A stretch of DNA of 12,464 bases from contig CALWKL010000101.1 in NCBI GenBank assembly GCA_944381255.1, positions 1 to 12,464 on the forward strand. The letters are read 5' to 3'. The position numbers and the translations under genes were made by a program. Under the pieces are notes generated by a model. It searched no databases. It worked only from the letters and a program-made list of their open reading frames with translations, and was not told where the DNA came from. The number at the start of each line of letters is the position of its first letter. The stretch's first letter is position 1. Positions 1 through 6,648 of the stretch are shown piece by piece. This DNA comes from an uncultured Clostridia bacterium (GTDB lineage Bacteria; Bacillota; Clostridia; Christensenellales; UBA1242).

Positions 1-7
1 GGTAATT

Positions 8-1285
8 ATGGATTTATTTACAGCTAATTCGACAAAAAATGCGCCTCTGTATGAGCGTATGCGCCCTAAAAGTCTAGATGATTTTGTAGGCCAAGAGCAT
101 ATCGTGGGTAAGTCAAGTTTGTTAAGGCGTGCTATTCAATCAGATATGCTAGGCAGTTGCATTTTTTTTGGCCCACCAGGCACAGGAAAGACTACTCTTG
201 CACATATTATTACAGAGACTACTAATAGTAAGTTTATAAAGTTAAATGCAGTTTCTAGCGGTGTGGCTGATGCAAAAAAAGTAATTGATGATGCTAGACG
301 AGATTTTCAATTGTTTGGCAAAAAGACTTATCTTTTGCTAGATGAGTGCCATAGATGGAACAAAGCGCAGAGTGATAGTGTGCTAGCAGCCATTGAGGAA
401 GGTTGCATAATTTTTATCGGCTCTACTACAGAAAACCCTTATATTGCTATGACTCCTGCTATTGTATCTAGGTGTAGAATATTTGAATTCAAACCTCTCA
501 GTGAAGCAAATATCATATCAAGTCTAAATCGTGCCGTAGAGGATAAAGAAAATGGATATGGTAAACTAAATGTGGTGCTGACCCCTGAGGCAGCCAAACA
601 TTATGCGTGGGCTAGTGCGGGAGACCTAAGGTGTGCGCTAAGCGCTCTAGAACTAGCAGTAAAGACTACTCCTCTTGACAAAGAGAATAGAATAGTCATT
701 GATAAAGAAGTAGCGAGCCAGTCTATACAAAGCAAGGTATTGAGCATAGATGAAAACAAGTTTTATGATATGTTGTCAGCTTTTTGCAAGAGTCTACGTG
801 GTAGTGATGCAGAAGCCGCATTGTTTTGGAGTAATAGGCTAATTTCAGCAGGTTGCGACCCAATTATTATCTGCCGTAGATTATTAGCGCATGCTAGCGA
901 AGATGTCGGTATGGCAGATAGCAATGCTCTTTTGCTAGCTACTTGTGCGCTAATTGCGGTTAAAAATATGGGTATGCCTGAGGGAAATATTCCGCTGTCG
1001 CACGCAATAATATATGTTTGTGAGGCGCCTAAATCAAATTCGGTAATAATCGCTAGAGATGCTGCAATTCAAGATGCAAAGAACAGTATGTTTGATGCAG
1101 TGCCAGATCATCTAAAGAATCATCCAGTACACACGAAAACGCCCAAATATAAGTATCCGCACGATTTCGGAGGGTATGTATATCAGCAGTATATGCCCAA
1201 AGGGCTAGAGGATAGAATATACTATCGACCTAGTGAGAACGGTAGAGAGAAAGGCTTAGTACGCAAAAAAATTTTTAAAAAATAG
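8..1285 (+). CDS. rarA: Replication-associated recombination protein A (RarA/MgsA), AAA+ ATPase
   Basis: RarA is a cytoplasmic clamp-loader-like ATPase that acts at stalled replication forks and on single-stranded DNA gaps. The 425-residue product has the usual family length. Visible motifs are Walker A GPPGTGKT (55-62), Walker B LLLDECHR (109-116) followed by the family-typical WNKAQ, sensor 1 GSTTENP (138-144), an arginine-finger segment SRCR (154-157) and a sensor 2 GDLR (205-208). The C-terminal tetramerisation part ends in the conserved KYPHDFGGYV and YMPKGLEDR stretch (382-403). Only seven bases lie upstream of the ATG, so the ribosome site is cut by the window edge; a GG is still visible. 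No terminator follows before the rubrerythrin promoter. The family assignment is firm; the role is taken from the family. Confidence 0.95.
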   Translation: MDLFTANSTKNAPLYERMRPKSLDDFVGQEHIVGKSSLLRRAIQSDMLGSCIFFGPPGTGKTTLAHIITETTNSKFIKLNAVSSGVADAKKVIDDARRDFQLFGKKTYLLLDECHRWNKAQSDSVLAAIEEGCIIFIGSTTENPYIAMTPAIVSRCRIFEFKPLSEANIISSLNRAVEDKENGYGKLNVVLTPEAAKHYAWASAGDLRCALSALELAVKTTPLDKENRIVIDKEVASQSIQSKVLSIDENKFYDMLSAFCKSLRGSDAEAALFWSNRLISAGCDPIIICRRLLAHASEDVGMADSNALLLATCALIAVKNMGMPEGNIPLSHAIIYVCEAPKSNSVIIARDAAIQDAKNSMFDAVPDHLKNHPVHTKTPKYKYPHDFGGYVYQQYMPKGLEDRIYYRPSENGREKGLVRKKIFKK

Positions 1286-1295
1286 CACTATTTAA

Positions 1296-1324
1296 TTGTC
1301 TATTTTGGCTTTTTGTAGTAAAAT
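1296..1324 (+). promoter_or_regulatory. Sigma-A promoter of rubrerythrin
   Basis: TTGTCT (1296-1301) is separated by 17 bp from TAAAAT (1319-1324), giving 4/6 and 5/6 matches to the -35 and -10 consensus. It lies just after the rarA stop and about 30 bp before the rubrerythrin start, so rubrerythrin can be made independently of rarA. I see no PerR-like palindrome here. Confidence 0.6.
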
Positions 1325-1354
1325 TGATTTAACTTTAACTAAAGGAGTAATACA

Positions 1355-1906
1355 ATGGAATTAAAGAAAATTGAAGCCCTAAAAGGCACACAGACTGAAA
1401 AAAATCTTATGACTGCGTTCGCTGGTGAGAGTCAAGCACGCAATAAGTATGACTACTTTGCTTCTATTGCAAAAAAAGAGGGCTATGTACAGATTGCAAA
1501 TTACTTTACAGAGACTGCAGGTAATGAAAAGGAGCACGCAAAGATATGGTTTAAGCTTTTCCATGGAATGGGAAGTACAGCCGAGTGCTTGCAATGGGCT
1601 GCAGAAGGCGAGAATTACGAGTGGGTAGATATGTACAAGGGATTTGCCGAGACTGCTCGTGCAGAGGGTTTTGAGGAAATCGCAAAACTATTTGAGGGTG
1701 TGGCAGCAATCGAAAAGCATCACGAGGAGCGCTTCAAAGAATTGCTCGCAAATTTGCAGACTGGAGAGGTATTTGCTAGAGTAGATGAGATGGAGTGGGT
1801 TTGTCTAAACTGTGGCCATCATTATTTTGGCAAAGAGCCACCAGAAGAGTGCCCTGTATGTGCTCATCCAAAGGCATACTTTGCATTATTAAAGAAAGAT
1901 TATTAA
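1355..1906 (+). CDS. rbr: Rubrerythrin
   Basis: Rubrerythrin is a cytoplasmic non-haem diiron protein that reduces hydrogen peroxide, with electrons passing through its own rubredoxin domain; it is typical of anaerobes. The 183-residue protein has an N-terminal four-helix diiron domain (about 10-135) with Glu25, an ExxH at 58-61, Glu99 and a second ExxH at 120-123. The C-terminal rubredoxin-like iron site has CxxC pairs at 150/153 and 166/169. The segment AAEGENYEW (82-90) is typical of clostridial rubrerythrins. The start is set by AAAGGAG (1341-1347), 7 nt before the ATG. The gene stands alone between its own promoter and a terminator, which fits a separately expressed oxidative-stress gene. 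All iron ligands seem present, so it is probably active. Confidence 0.96.
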   Translation: MELKKIEALKGTQTEKNLMTAFAGESQARNKYDYFASIAKKEGYVQIANYFTETAGNEKEHAKIWFKLFHGMGSTAECLQWAAEGENYEWVDMYKGFAETARAEGFEEIAKLFEGVAAIEKHHEERFKELLANLQTGEVFARVDEMEWVCLNCGHHYFGKEPPEECPVCAHPKAYFALLKKDY

Positions 1907-1914
1907 TTAAAACT

Positions 1915-1946
1915 AAATAAACTCTTGTTACCAGAGTTTATTTTTT
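1915..1946 (+). terminator. Rho-independent terminator after rubrerythrin
   Basis: An 11-bp perfect stem (1915-1925 with 1933-1943) closes a 7-nt loop and runs into a T tract at 1941-1946. It starts nine bases after the stop codon and ends the rubrerythrin transcript. The stem is mostly A/T with a CTC/GAG core. Confidence 0.85.
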
Positions 1947-2005
1947 ATATTAGTCCGCTATATGGCATAAATTATTAAGTTTTTTTAAAATTGTAATTAA
2001 ATTGT

Positions 2006-2034
2006 TTGCTAAAAACTAATATTTAGGTTATAAT
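2006..2034 (+). promoter_or_regulatory. Strong sigma-A promoter of the orphan secreted-protein gene
   Basis: TTGCTA (2006-2011), a 17-bp spacer and a perfect TATAAT (2029-2034). Transcription should start near 2041, leaving a leader of about 25 nt that contains GGAGG at 2051-2055. Confidence 0.75.
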
Positions 2035-2067
2035 AATTAAAATGTTATTTGGAGGTAGGGGCTGTTG

Positions 2068-2622
2068 ATGACAAAGAATAAGTTACTTCCGATTAGATTG
2101 TCCTTAGCAATCTTCTCAGTCGTACTCGCAATTAGTATGCCAATTCTTTGGGTCAATTTAAGTGGAGCAGGGCAAGTGTCTGCGGCAACTAATAGTATTT
2201 ATGTCATCACCTATAATGATTCATTAAATACTGATGGCGGTTATAATGAGTTTGGTGGTTCGGTAAATTCTGGTGGAGATATTGTATCTTACGATTCGCA
2301 ATATCCTACAAGTATGGATAAGATTTTTGTACAATTTTATGATATGCAGGATAGTCTTGTGCAGACTTGTATGGTAAGTTTTATGTCTGATGGAGATGAA
2401 GCTGTTACTGGGAGTGCGCTGAGTGATAATACTTTTTACAAAGTAAAAGTTATTACCCCTACATTCTTAAATTACTCATTGACTCTTACTACTACTTTCA
2501 ACGGTGGTGTGGCTATAAGCAGTTCTTCCTTTATAATTTATACTAATAGTGAGATTATGATAGAGATAAGTGTACGTAGTATATCAGATGAGTCTTGGAT
2601 TACAGATTACAATGCAGGTTAA
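2068..2622 (+). CDS. Hypothetical secreted acidic protein
   Basis: I do not recognise this protein. From the ATG at 2068 it has 184 residues; a TTG at 2065 directly before it is also possible, and GGAGG (2051-2055) lies 9 nt from the TTG and 12 nt from the ATG. The N-terminus is a clear export signal: Lys3, Lys5 and Arg10, then a hydrophobic stretch at about 11-31, and a signal peptidase I-type VSA site (37-39). The mature part is about 145 residues, rich in Ser, Thr, Asn, Asp, Gly and Tyr, strongly acidic, with a single Cys and alternating hydrophobic/polar strands that suggest a beta fold. There is no LPxTG motif, lipobox, second membrane segment or cell-wall repeat, so it is probably released or held non-covalently. 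It has its own promoter and terminator and no operon partner. Confidence 0.8.
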   Translation: MTKNKLLPIRLSLAIFSVVLAISMPILWVNLSGAGQVSAATNSIYVITYNDSLNTDGGYNEFGGSVNSGGDIVSYDSQYPTSMDKIFVQFYDMQDSLVQTCMVSFMSDGDEAVTGSALSDNTFYKVKVITPTFLNYSLTLTTTFNGGVAISSSSFIIYTNSEIMIEISVRSISDESWITDYNAG

Positions 2623-2623
2623 T

Positions 2624-2668
2624 AAAGAGCTATTTTGGGGCAACTCAAGACTAGCTTTTTTTATTTTT
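2624..2668 (+). terminator. Terminator with GCAA tetraloop after the secreted-protein gene
   Basis: A long hairpin starts just after the stop: AAAGAGCTA (2624-2632) pairs with TAGCTTTTT (2652-2660) through one G-T wobble. The stem continues TTTTGGG / CTCAAGA across a single bulged C and is capped by GCAA, a GNRA-type tetraloop. A T-rich tract follows. It isolates this gene from ytxC. Confidence 0.85.
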
Positions 2669-2689
2669 TCAAAATTTTCGCACTTTGGT

Positions 2690-2716
2690 GTATTAAAATT
2701 AAAAATTGCATACACT
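2690..2716 (+). promoter_or_regulatory. Sigma-E-like sporulation promoter before ytxC
   Basis: CATACACT (2709-2716) fits the Bacillus/Clostridium sigma-E -10 pattern CATACANT exactly. GTATT (2690-2694), 14 bp upstream, matches four of five bases of the -35 core ATATT. The predicted start near 2723 leaves a leader of only about 12 nt, which still contains the ribosome site. A TAAAAT (2694-2699) could be a vegetative -10 but has no good -35 at 16-18 bp. The assignment rests on pattern and gene context, not experiment. Confidence 0.4.
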
Positions 2717-2735
2717 AAACCCCAAAGGGGCTATT

Positions 2736-3482
2736 ATGTGGGAAATTGAAATTATCTCGAATAGAACAAATAGTACATATATTTCAGCACTACAAGAAAA
2801 TATTAGTCCAGTGCTTGCCGAAGTGCAAGGAGTGAGTGTAGTGTCTGCAAATACTGATATTGTTTCGCTAGTAGTAGGTTGCAAAGCGGTGAATTCAGCA
2901 AAATTGAAGGTTGGCTTAAAACTTGCTATAGCAGACTTGATATGTGAGCAAATAAAATTTGAGTTTTTGTCAGCCAATCTTGATACAGTTTTTTATGATG
3001 AAAATTACGGTTTTGCACTTGCAAAAATCTGTACATATTTTGATAACGAACTTGATAGGCAGGTAGTATTGCAAAATTTAGACCTTAGTAACAAAAAAAT
3101 AAATATTGAGAGTTTTTTTTATTTTCGTCTAGGAATGTTACGGAAGAAGTGGCTTGAACTATGTAATATTACGAGTAACAATTCGGGTGCGATTATAAAA
3201 TCAGGGAACTTCTTGGAATTTGTGCGTTTTTTGCTCTCTAATATAGAAATGCGTAGCCAAAGTGTAATTTTGGAAATGCGTGAAAAATGCTTGATATACC
3301 ACGATGAAAAGAAGGACTTCGATATAATTGATAGCATTGACCCACATGATAAGTTTTCTGTACTAGGCAAATTAATAGAGTTAAATCCAAGCATTATAAA
3401 AATCTACCCGGATTCGAGTAATGATGAAACTCTAAATTTGGTCAAAAATATCTTCGATGACAAAGTAATCGTTGAGTATTAG
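2736..3482 (+). CDS. ytxC: YtxC-like putative sporulation protein
   Basis: This is a probable YtxC-family protein (sporulation family of unknown biochemical role). The 248-residue product is slightly shorter than Bacillus YtxC, by my recollection. The most family-like part is INIESFFYFRL (122-132) followed by NFLEFVRFLLSNIEMRSQSV (158-177), which resembles the conserved IN-x-FINFRL and EYNEFI-x-LL-x-F segments. There is no signal peptide or membrane segment. The ATG at 2736 is chosen because AAAGGGG (2724-2730) lies 5 nt before it; a TTG at 2706 would add ten residues but has no ribosome site. Position supports the call: ytxC sits directly upstream of thrS in Bacillus. A sigma-E-like promoter precedes it. 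No terminator follows, so its transcript could run into the thrS leader. Confidence 0.7.
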   Translation: MWEIEIISNRTNSTYISALQENISPVLAEVQGVSVVSANTDIVSLVVGCKAVNSAKLKVGLKLAIADLICEQIKFEFLSANLDTVFYDENYGFALAKICTYFDNELDRQVVLQNLDLSNKKINIESFFYFRLGMLRKKWLELCNITSNNSGAIIKSGNFLEFVRFLLSNIEMRSQSVILEMREKCLIYHDEKKDFDIIDSIDPHDKFSVLGKLIELNPSIIKIYPDSSNDETLNLVKNIFDDKVIVEY

Positions 3483-3495
3483 GTCAATAAAACAC

Positions 3496-3524
3496 TTGAC
3501 AACAATAAAATTTTATGATATAAT
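3496..3524 (+). promoter_or_regulatory. Perfect-consensus sigma-A promoter of thrS
   Basis: TTGACA (3496-3501), a 17-bp spacer and TATAAT (3519-3524) match the sigma-A consensus at all twelve positions. Transcription should start near 3531. A promoter this strong suits a gene controlled mainly downstream, by the T-box attenuator. Confidence 0.92.
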
Positions 3525-3530
3525 TTAACT

Positions 3531-3767
3531 ATAATCATAGTAGATAGTGAGATAAGTAGCCTTTGCTACCACCTACAGAGAGATGCGCCATTGGCTGTGA
3601 GCGTGTCGGTATAGGGGCAATGTTTTGTGAAACCACTCGCTTGCTGTGCGCATATTATCTAAGCGTTATTAGATGATGAAAGAGAGGCTCAAATTTTTTT
3701 TGGGCAATAAAGGTGGAACCGCGGGTGGATAACTCGTCCTTTGTTTTTGACAGAGGACGAGTTTTTT
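3531..3767 (+). promoter_or_regulatory. T-box riboswitch leader (threonyl-tRNA sensing)
   Basis: The leader fills the 315-base gap between ytxC and thrS. The T-box signature AAAGGTGGAACCGCGGG is at 3709-3725. AAAGG (3709-3713) can pair with CCTTT (3738-3742) to form the antiterminator base, which competes with the terminator at 3731-3763. A stem III, GCTCAAA / TTTGGGC (3687-3705), precedes it. Stem I carries the AGAGAG element near 3576-3582 and a likely specifier loop in which ACC (3632-3634), a threonine codon, is the best candidate; ACT at 3635-3637 is an alternative. In this class, uncharged tRNA binds the specifier and the T-box bulge and lets transcription proceed into the synthetase gene. 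The class is certain; the exact specifier is inferred. Confidence 0.95.
3731..3767 (+). terminator. T-box attenuator terminator
   Basis: AACTCGTCCT (3731-3740) pairs perfectly with AGGACGAGTT (3754-3763). The stem can extend inward by four more pairs, including one T-G wobble, and is followed by a T tract to 3767. Its 5' arm overlaps the bases needed for the antiterminator, so the two folds exclude each other. Confidence 0.93.
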
Positions 3768-3797
3768 GTCCTCAAAAATGCAAAAAGGAGATTTAGT

Positions 3798-5708
3798 ATG
3801 CAAGTTTTAGTAAAAGACGGTAGCAAGGTTGAGGTAGCGGACAACTCAACAGTCAGAGATGTTGCTTCTGCAATTAGCGAGGGGCTAGCTCGTAATGCTA
3901 TCGCTGGTAAAGTCAATGGAGTAATATGTCAACTTTCACGACCAGTAAAGCAGGGAGATGTAGTTGAAATCGTTACTTTAAAAGACCCTGAGGGAATGGA
4001 AGTATTCAGGCATTCTACTGCTCACATTATGGCTTTGGCTATCAAGAGATTGTATCCTGATACTTGTCTAAGTATCGGCCCTGCTATCAAAGATGGTTTT
4101 TATTATGACCTAGATTTTAGTAGCCCATTTAAGCAAGAAGAGCTTGAAGCAGTTGAGGCAGAAATGGCTAACATTATTAAATCTAAGTTAAAGTTTGAGA
4201 GAATAGAAGTCAGTCGAGACGAGGCAAGGAAGATCTTTACCGATTTAAAAGAGCCATACAAACTAGAACTTCTAGATGATATACCTGAAGGTGAATTAAT
4301 TACTATTTACAAGTTAGGTGAGTTGATTGACTTGTGTAGAGGCCCTCATCTAGAGGATATATCTATTATCAAAGCCTTTAAGTTACAAAATGTTACTGGT
4401 GCATATTGGAGAGGGGACGAGCACAACAAGATGTTAACTCGTATCTATGGTACTTGTTTCCCAAAGAAAAGCGAACTTGATGACTATCTTGCTATGCTAG
4501 AGGAAGCAAAGAAGCGTGATCACCGTAAAATTGGTAAGGAGTTAGGCCTATTCTTTATTAGTGAATATGCTCCAGGTATGCCTTTTTATATGCCAAAAGG
4601 CTTGGTGGTCAAGAATGAACTTATCAAGTATTGGCGCGAAATTCACAAGAAGGCTGGTTATGTAGAAATTGAGACTCCTACTGCTATGAGTAGAGAGTTG
4701 TGGGAAGTAAGTGGACATTGGGACCACTATAGACAGAATATGTATACTTTTAAGGCTGATGAGGACAAGGATTATGCTATTAAGCCAATGAACTGCCCTG
4801 GCTGTATGCTTTACTACAAAGAGAATATTCATTCATACAAAGATTTGCCTCTTCGTGTTGGCGAACTTGGAAAGGTGCATCGCAGAGAGGCTAGTGGTAC
4901 CTTGCATGGATTGTTTAGAGTAAGAGCATTTACTCAAGATGATGCGCATATATTTATGTTGCCTAGTCAAATAGAAAGCGAGATTGCTAACGTTTTGCAA
5001 TTAGTAGATGAGGCTTACAAGATTTTTGATTTACCTTATCATCTAGAACTAAGTACTATGCCTGAGGACCATATCGGAGATGTGGCTGATTGGGAAAAGG
5101 TAGAGACTTCACTTAAGAATGCGCTTGAACATTTGGGCAAAGAGTATGTAATTAATGCGGGTGATGGTGCCTTTTATGGACCTAAGATTGATATTCATAT
5201 CAAAGATGCTTTGGGTAGAACTTGGCAATGTGGTACAATACAACTTGATATGCAATTACCTAAGCGCTTTGAGTTAAGTTATATAGATGCTGACGGTAGT
5301 AAAAAAGAGCCTATAATGATTCACCGTGTAATTTATGGTTCTCTTGACAGATTTTTGGGTATCATGACAGAAAATTTCGCTGGTGCTTTCCCTCTATGGC
5401 TAGCTCCAATACAAGTAGAAGTCTTGAATATTTCAGAAAAGCAAGATGACTATGCCGAAAAAATTAAAGCGTCTCTAGACGATGCTGGTATAAGAGTAGA
5501 ATTTGACAATAGGAATGAAAAGGTAGGCTACAAGATTCGCGAAGCGCAATTGCAAAAAATTCCTTATATGGTGGTAGTCGGTGATGAAGAAGTCGCAAAT
5601 AATAATATTACTGTGCGCCATAGAAAACTAGGAGATTTGGGCAAGTTTAAACTCGATGAATTTATCTCAATGCTTAAAAATGAGATACAAAGTAAAGAAA
5701 TTAAGTAA
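3798..5708 (+). CDS. thrS: Threonyl-tRNA synthetase
   Basis: ThrS charges tRNA-Thr in the cytoplasm. The start is the ATG at 3798, with AAAAAGGAG (3782-3790) 7 nt upstream; a longer reading from TTG 3741 would begin inside the leader terminator. The 636-residue protein is full length. Domains in order: TGS (about 1-62); the second additional (editing) domain with HSTAH (72-76) and CRGPH (180-184), the four residues used to clear Ser-tRNA-Thr; the class II catalytic core (about 245-535) with zinc ligands Cys333, His384 and His509 and motif 2 around Arg362-Arg363; and the anticodon-binding domain (about 540-630). No key residue is missing. It is controlled by the T-box ahead of it. No terminator is seen after the stop, so it may be co-transcribed with infC-rpmI-rplT. 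Confidence 0.98.
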   Translation: MQVLVKDGSKVEVADNSTVRDVASAISEGLARNAIAGKVNGVICQLSRPVKQGDVVEIVTLKDPEGMEVFRHSTAHIMALAIKRLYPDTCLSIGPAIKDGFYYDLDFSSPFKQEELEAVEAEMANIIKSKLKFERIEVSRDEARKIFTDLKEPYKLELLDDIPEGELITIYKLGELIDLCRGPHLEDISIIKAFKLQNVTGAYWRGDEHNKMLTRIYGTCFPKKSELDDYLAMLEEAKKRDHRKIGKELGLFFISEYAPGMPFYMPKGLVVKNELIKYWREIHKKAGYVEIETPTAMSRELWEVSGHWDHYRQNMYTFKADEDKDYAIKPMNCPGCMLYYKENIHSYKDLPLRVGELGKVHRREASGTLHGLFRVRAFTQDDAHIFMLPSQIESEIANVLQLVDEAYKIFDLPYHLELSTMPEDHIGDVADWEKVETSLKNALEHLGKEYVINAGDGAFYGPKIDIHIKDALGRTWQCGTIQLDMQLPKRFELSYIDADGSKKEPIMIHRVIYGSLDRFLGIMTENFAGAFPLWLAPIQVEVLNISEKQDDYAEKIKASLDDAGIRVEFDNRNEKVGYKIREAQLQKIPYMVVVGDEEVANNNITVRHRKLGDLGKFKLDEFISMLKNEIQSKEIK

Positions 5709-5734
5709 TTTATAAAAAAGTTAAACAAAAACTA

Positions 5735-5763
5735 TTGCAAAATTTACTATTTTGTGATAACAT
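5735..5763 (+). promoter_or_regulatory. Promoter of the infC-rpmI-rplT operon
   Basis: TTGCAA (5735-5740, 5/6), a 17-bp spacer and TAACAT (5758-5763, 4/6). A TG at 5755-5756, one base before the hexamer, makes it an extended -10 promoter, which would offset the weak hexamer. Transcription should start near 5770. Confidence 0.65.
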
Positions 5764-5769
5764 AACTAT

Positions 5770-5874
5770 GTATGTTTCAAAGAAGAAGACCACTTCTCAC
5801 CAGTCGGGATACCTAGATTGGTTAAAATATCGATTTGATATAGAAGTGGGATATTTTACCCACTTCTTTCTTTG
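5770..5874 (+). promoter_or_regulatory. L20-type ribosomal-protein leader of infC-rpmI-rplT
   Basis: A structured 5' leader. CCACTTCT (5790-5797) pairs with AGAAGTGG (5842-5849) and encloses two smaller hairpins: ACCAGTC / GATTGGT (5799-5805 with 5816-5822) and ATATC / GATAT (5827-5831 with 5837-5841), giving a three-way junction. The 3' arm AGAAGTGG is also the 5' arm of the terminator at 5842-5867, so the junction acts as antiterminator. In Firmicutes, L20 binds such leaders, which mimic its 23S rRNA site, and promotes early termination when free L20 is in excess. Position before infC and the mutually exclusive folds support the call. L20 binding here is inferred from the family. Confidence 0.82.
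5842..5874 (+). terminator. Attenuator terminator of the L20 leader
   Basis: AGAAGTGGG (5842-5850) and CCCACTTCT (5859-5867) form a perfect 9-bp stem with an 8-nt loop, followed by a C-interrupted T tract to about 5873. The imperfect T tract suggests a conditional rather than absolute stop. Confidence 0.85.
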
Positions 5875-5902
5875 TTACAAAAATTTTTAGGAGGATAATA
5901 TC

Positions 5903-6418
5903 ATAAAGGAATTAGCAATCAACGAGCAAATCACAGCTAGCAGTGTTAGATTGCTTGGCGAGCAGGGAGAACAGTTAGGTATTGTAAGTATCGCTGAGGC
6001 TCGCGAGCAGGCTGATGAAGCAGGGCTAGATTTGGTCGCTATCAATCCAAATAGTGACCCAATTGTGTGTCGCATAATGGATTACGGAAAGTACAAATTT
6101 ATCGCACAAAAGAGAGATAAAGATGCCAAGAAAAAGCAAAAAGTTGCAGATATCAAGGGTATGGAGTTGTCTATGCGCATTGAGGAGCACGATATGCGCT
6201 ACAAAGCAAATCAAGTAGCTAAGTTTTTAAAAAATGGCGACAAAGTACGCGTAATTATCAAGGGCTTGCGTGGGCGTATGGCTAATTTTGCCCATTTTGG
6301 TATCGACAATATGAATAAGTTTTATGAGATGCTAGAGGAGTATTGTGTGATGGATCAAAAACCTACCATTTCCGGCTCTGTAATTACTATGATACTTGCC
6401 CCAAAAACACAAAAATAA
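5903..6418 (+). CDS. infC: Translation initiation factor IF-3, non-AUG start
   Basis: IF-3 binds the 30S subunit, prevents subunit joining and checks start-codon and initiator-tRNA pairing. The conserved N-terminus KELAINEQI is present only if translation begins upstream of any ATG, GTG or TTG: at ATA 5903 (171 residues, AGGAGG at 5889-5894 8 nt away) or ATC 5900 (172 residues, 5 nt away). I prefer ATA for spacing. The first common start codon, TTG 5951, would remove 16 conserved residues and lacks a ribosome site. The N-domain (about 1-75) ends in the family signature CRIMDYGKY; a lysine-rich linker and the C-domain follow (LRGRMANFAHFG is the conserved basic segment). Rare start codons in infC are a known self-control device, since IF-3 discriminates against them. 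First gene of infC-rpmI-rplT. Confidence 0.95.
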   Translation: MKELAINEQITASSVRLLGEQGEQLGIVSIAEAREQADEAGLDLVAINPNSDPIVCRIMDYGKYKFIAQKRDKDAKKKQKVADIKGMELSMRIEEHDMRYKANQVAKFLKNGDKVRVIIKGLRGRMANFAHFGIDNMNKFYEMLEEYCVMDQKPTISGSVITMILAPKTQK

Positions 6419-6436
6419 TATATAGGAGAGAGAATT

Positions 6437-6631
6437 ATGCCTAAAATGAAGACAAAAAGTTCTGCAAAGAAGCGTTTTAGAATGAATAAAAACGGCGTTA
6501 TCAAACGTGGTTGCCAGAACAGAAGCCACATTATGACTAAGAAGTCAAGTAAGAGAAAAATGAAAATGCGTGCTGGTAGTACTGTTTCAAAAGCAGATCA
6601 ACCAAAGATCGCTAGAGCATTGGAAGTCTAA
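6437..6631 (+). CDS. rpmI: 50S ribosomal protein L35 (bL35)
   Basis: Small basic large-subunit protein of 64 residues, normal for the family. It begins MPKMKTKSSAKKRF and has the KNGVIKR and KSSKRKMKMR patches typical of L35. AGGAGAG (6424-6430) lies 6 nt upstream of the ATG. The gene is 18 nt after infC and 17 nt before rplT, in the universally common infC-rpmI-rplT order, and should be controlled with them by the L20 leader. Nothing unusual. Confidence 0.97.
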   Translation: MPKMKTKSSAKKRFRMNKNGVIKRGCQNRSHIMTKKSSKRKMKMRAGSTVSKADQPKIARALEV

Positions 6632-6648
6632 GAGGAGGGAATTAGTAT

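Noticed and set aside
1280..1293. AAATAG-CA-CTATTT palindrome at the rarA stop, possible terminator
   Set aside because: The stem is six A/T-rich pairs with a two-base loop and no T tract, too weak to terminate.
1379..1628. Open frames on both strands within rubrerythrin
   Set aside because: They overlap a well-supported gene in other frames, have no ribosome sites, and look like composition shadows.
2699..3394. Minus-strand frames opposite ytxC
   Set aside because: They are antisense to the YtxC-like gene and have no start signals. Their Ser-rich, low-complexity products are typical of reverse-frame translation.
3741..3797. Longer thrS reading from TTG 3741
   Set aside because: It would begin inside the T-box terminator hairpin, has no ribosome site, and the extra residues are not ThrRS-like. 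ATG 3798 has AAAAAGGAG at good spacing.
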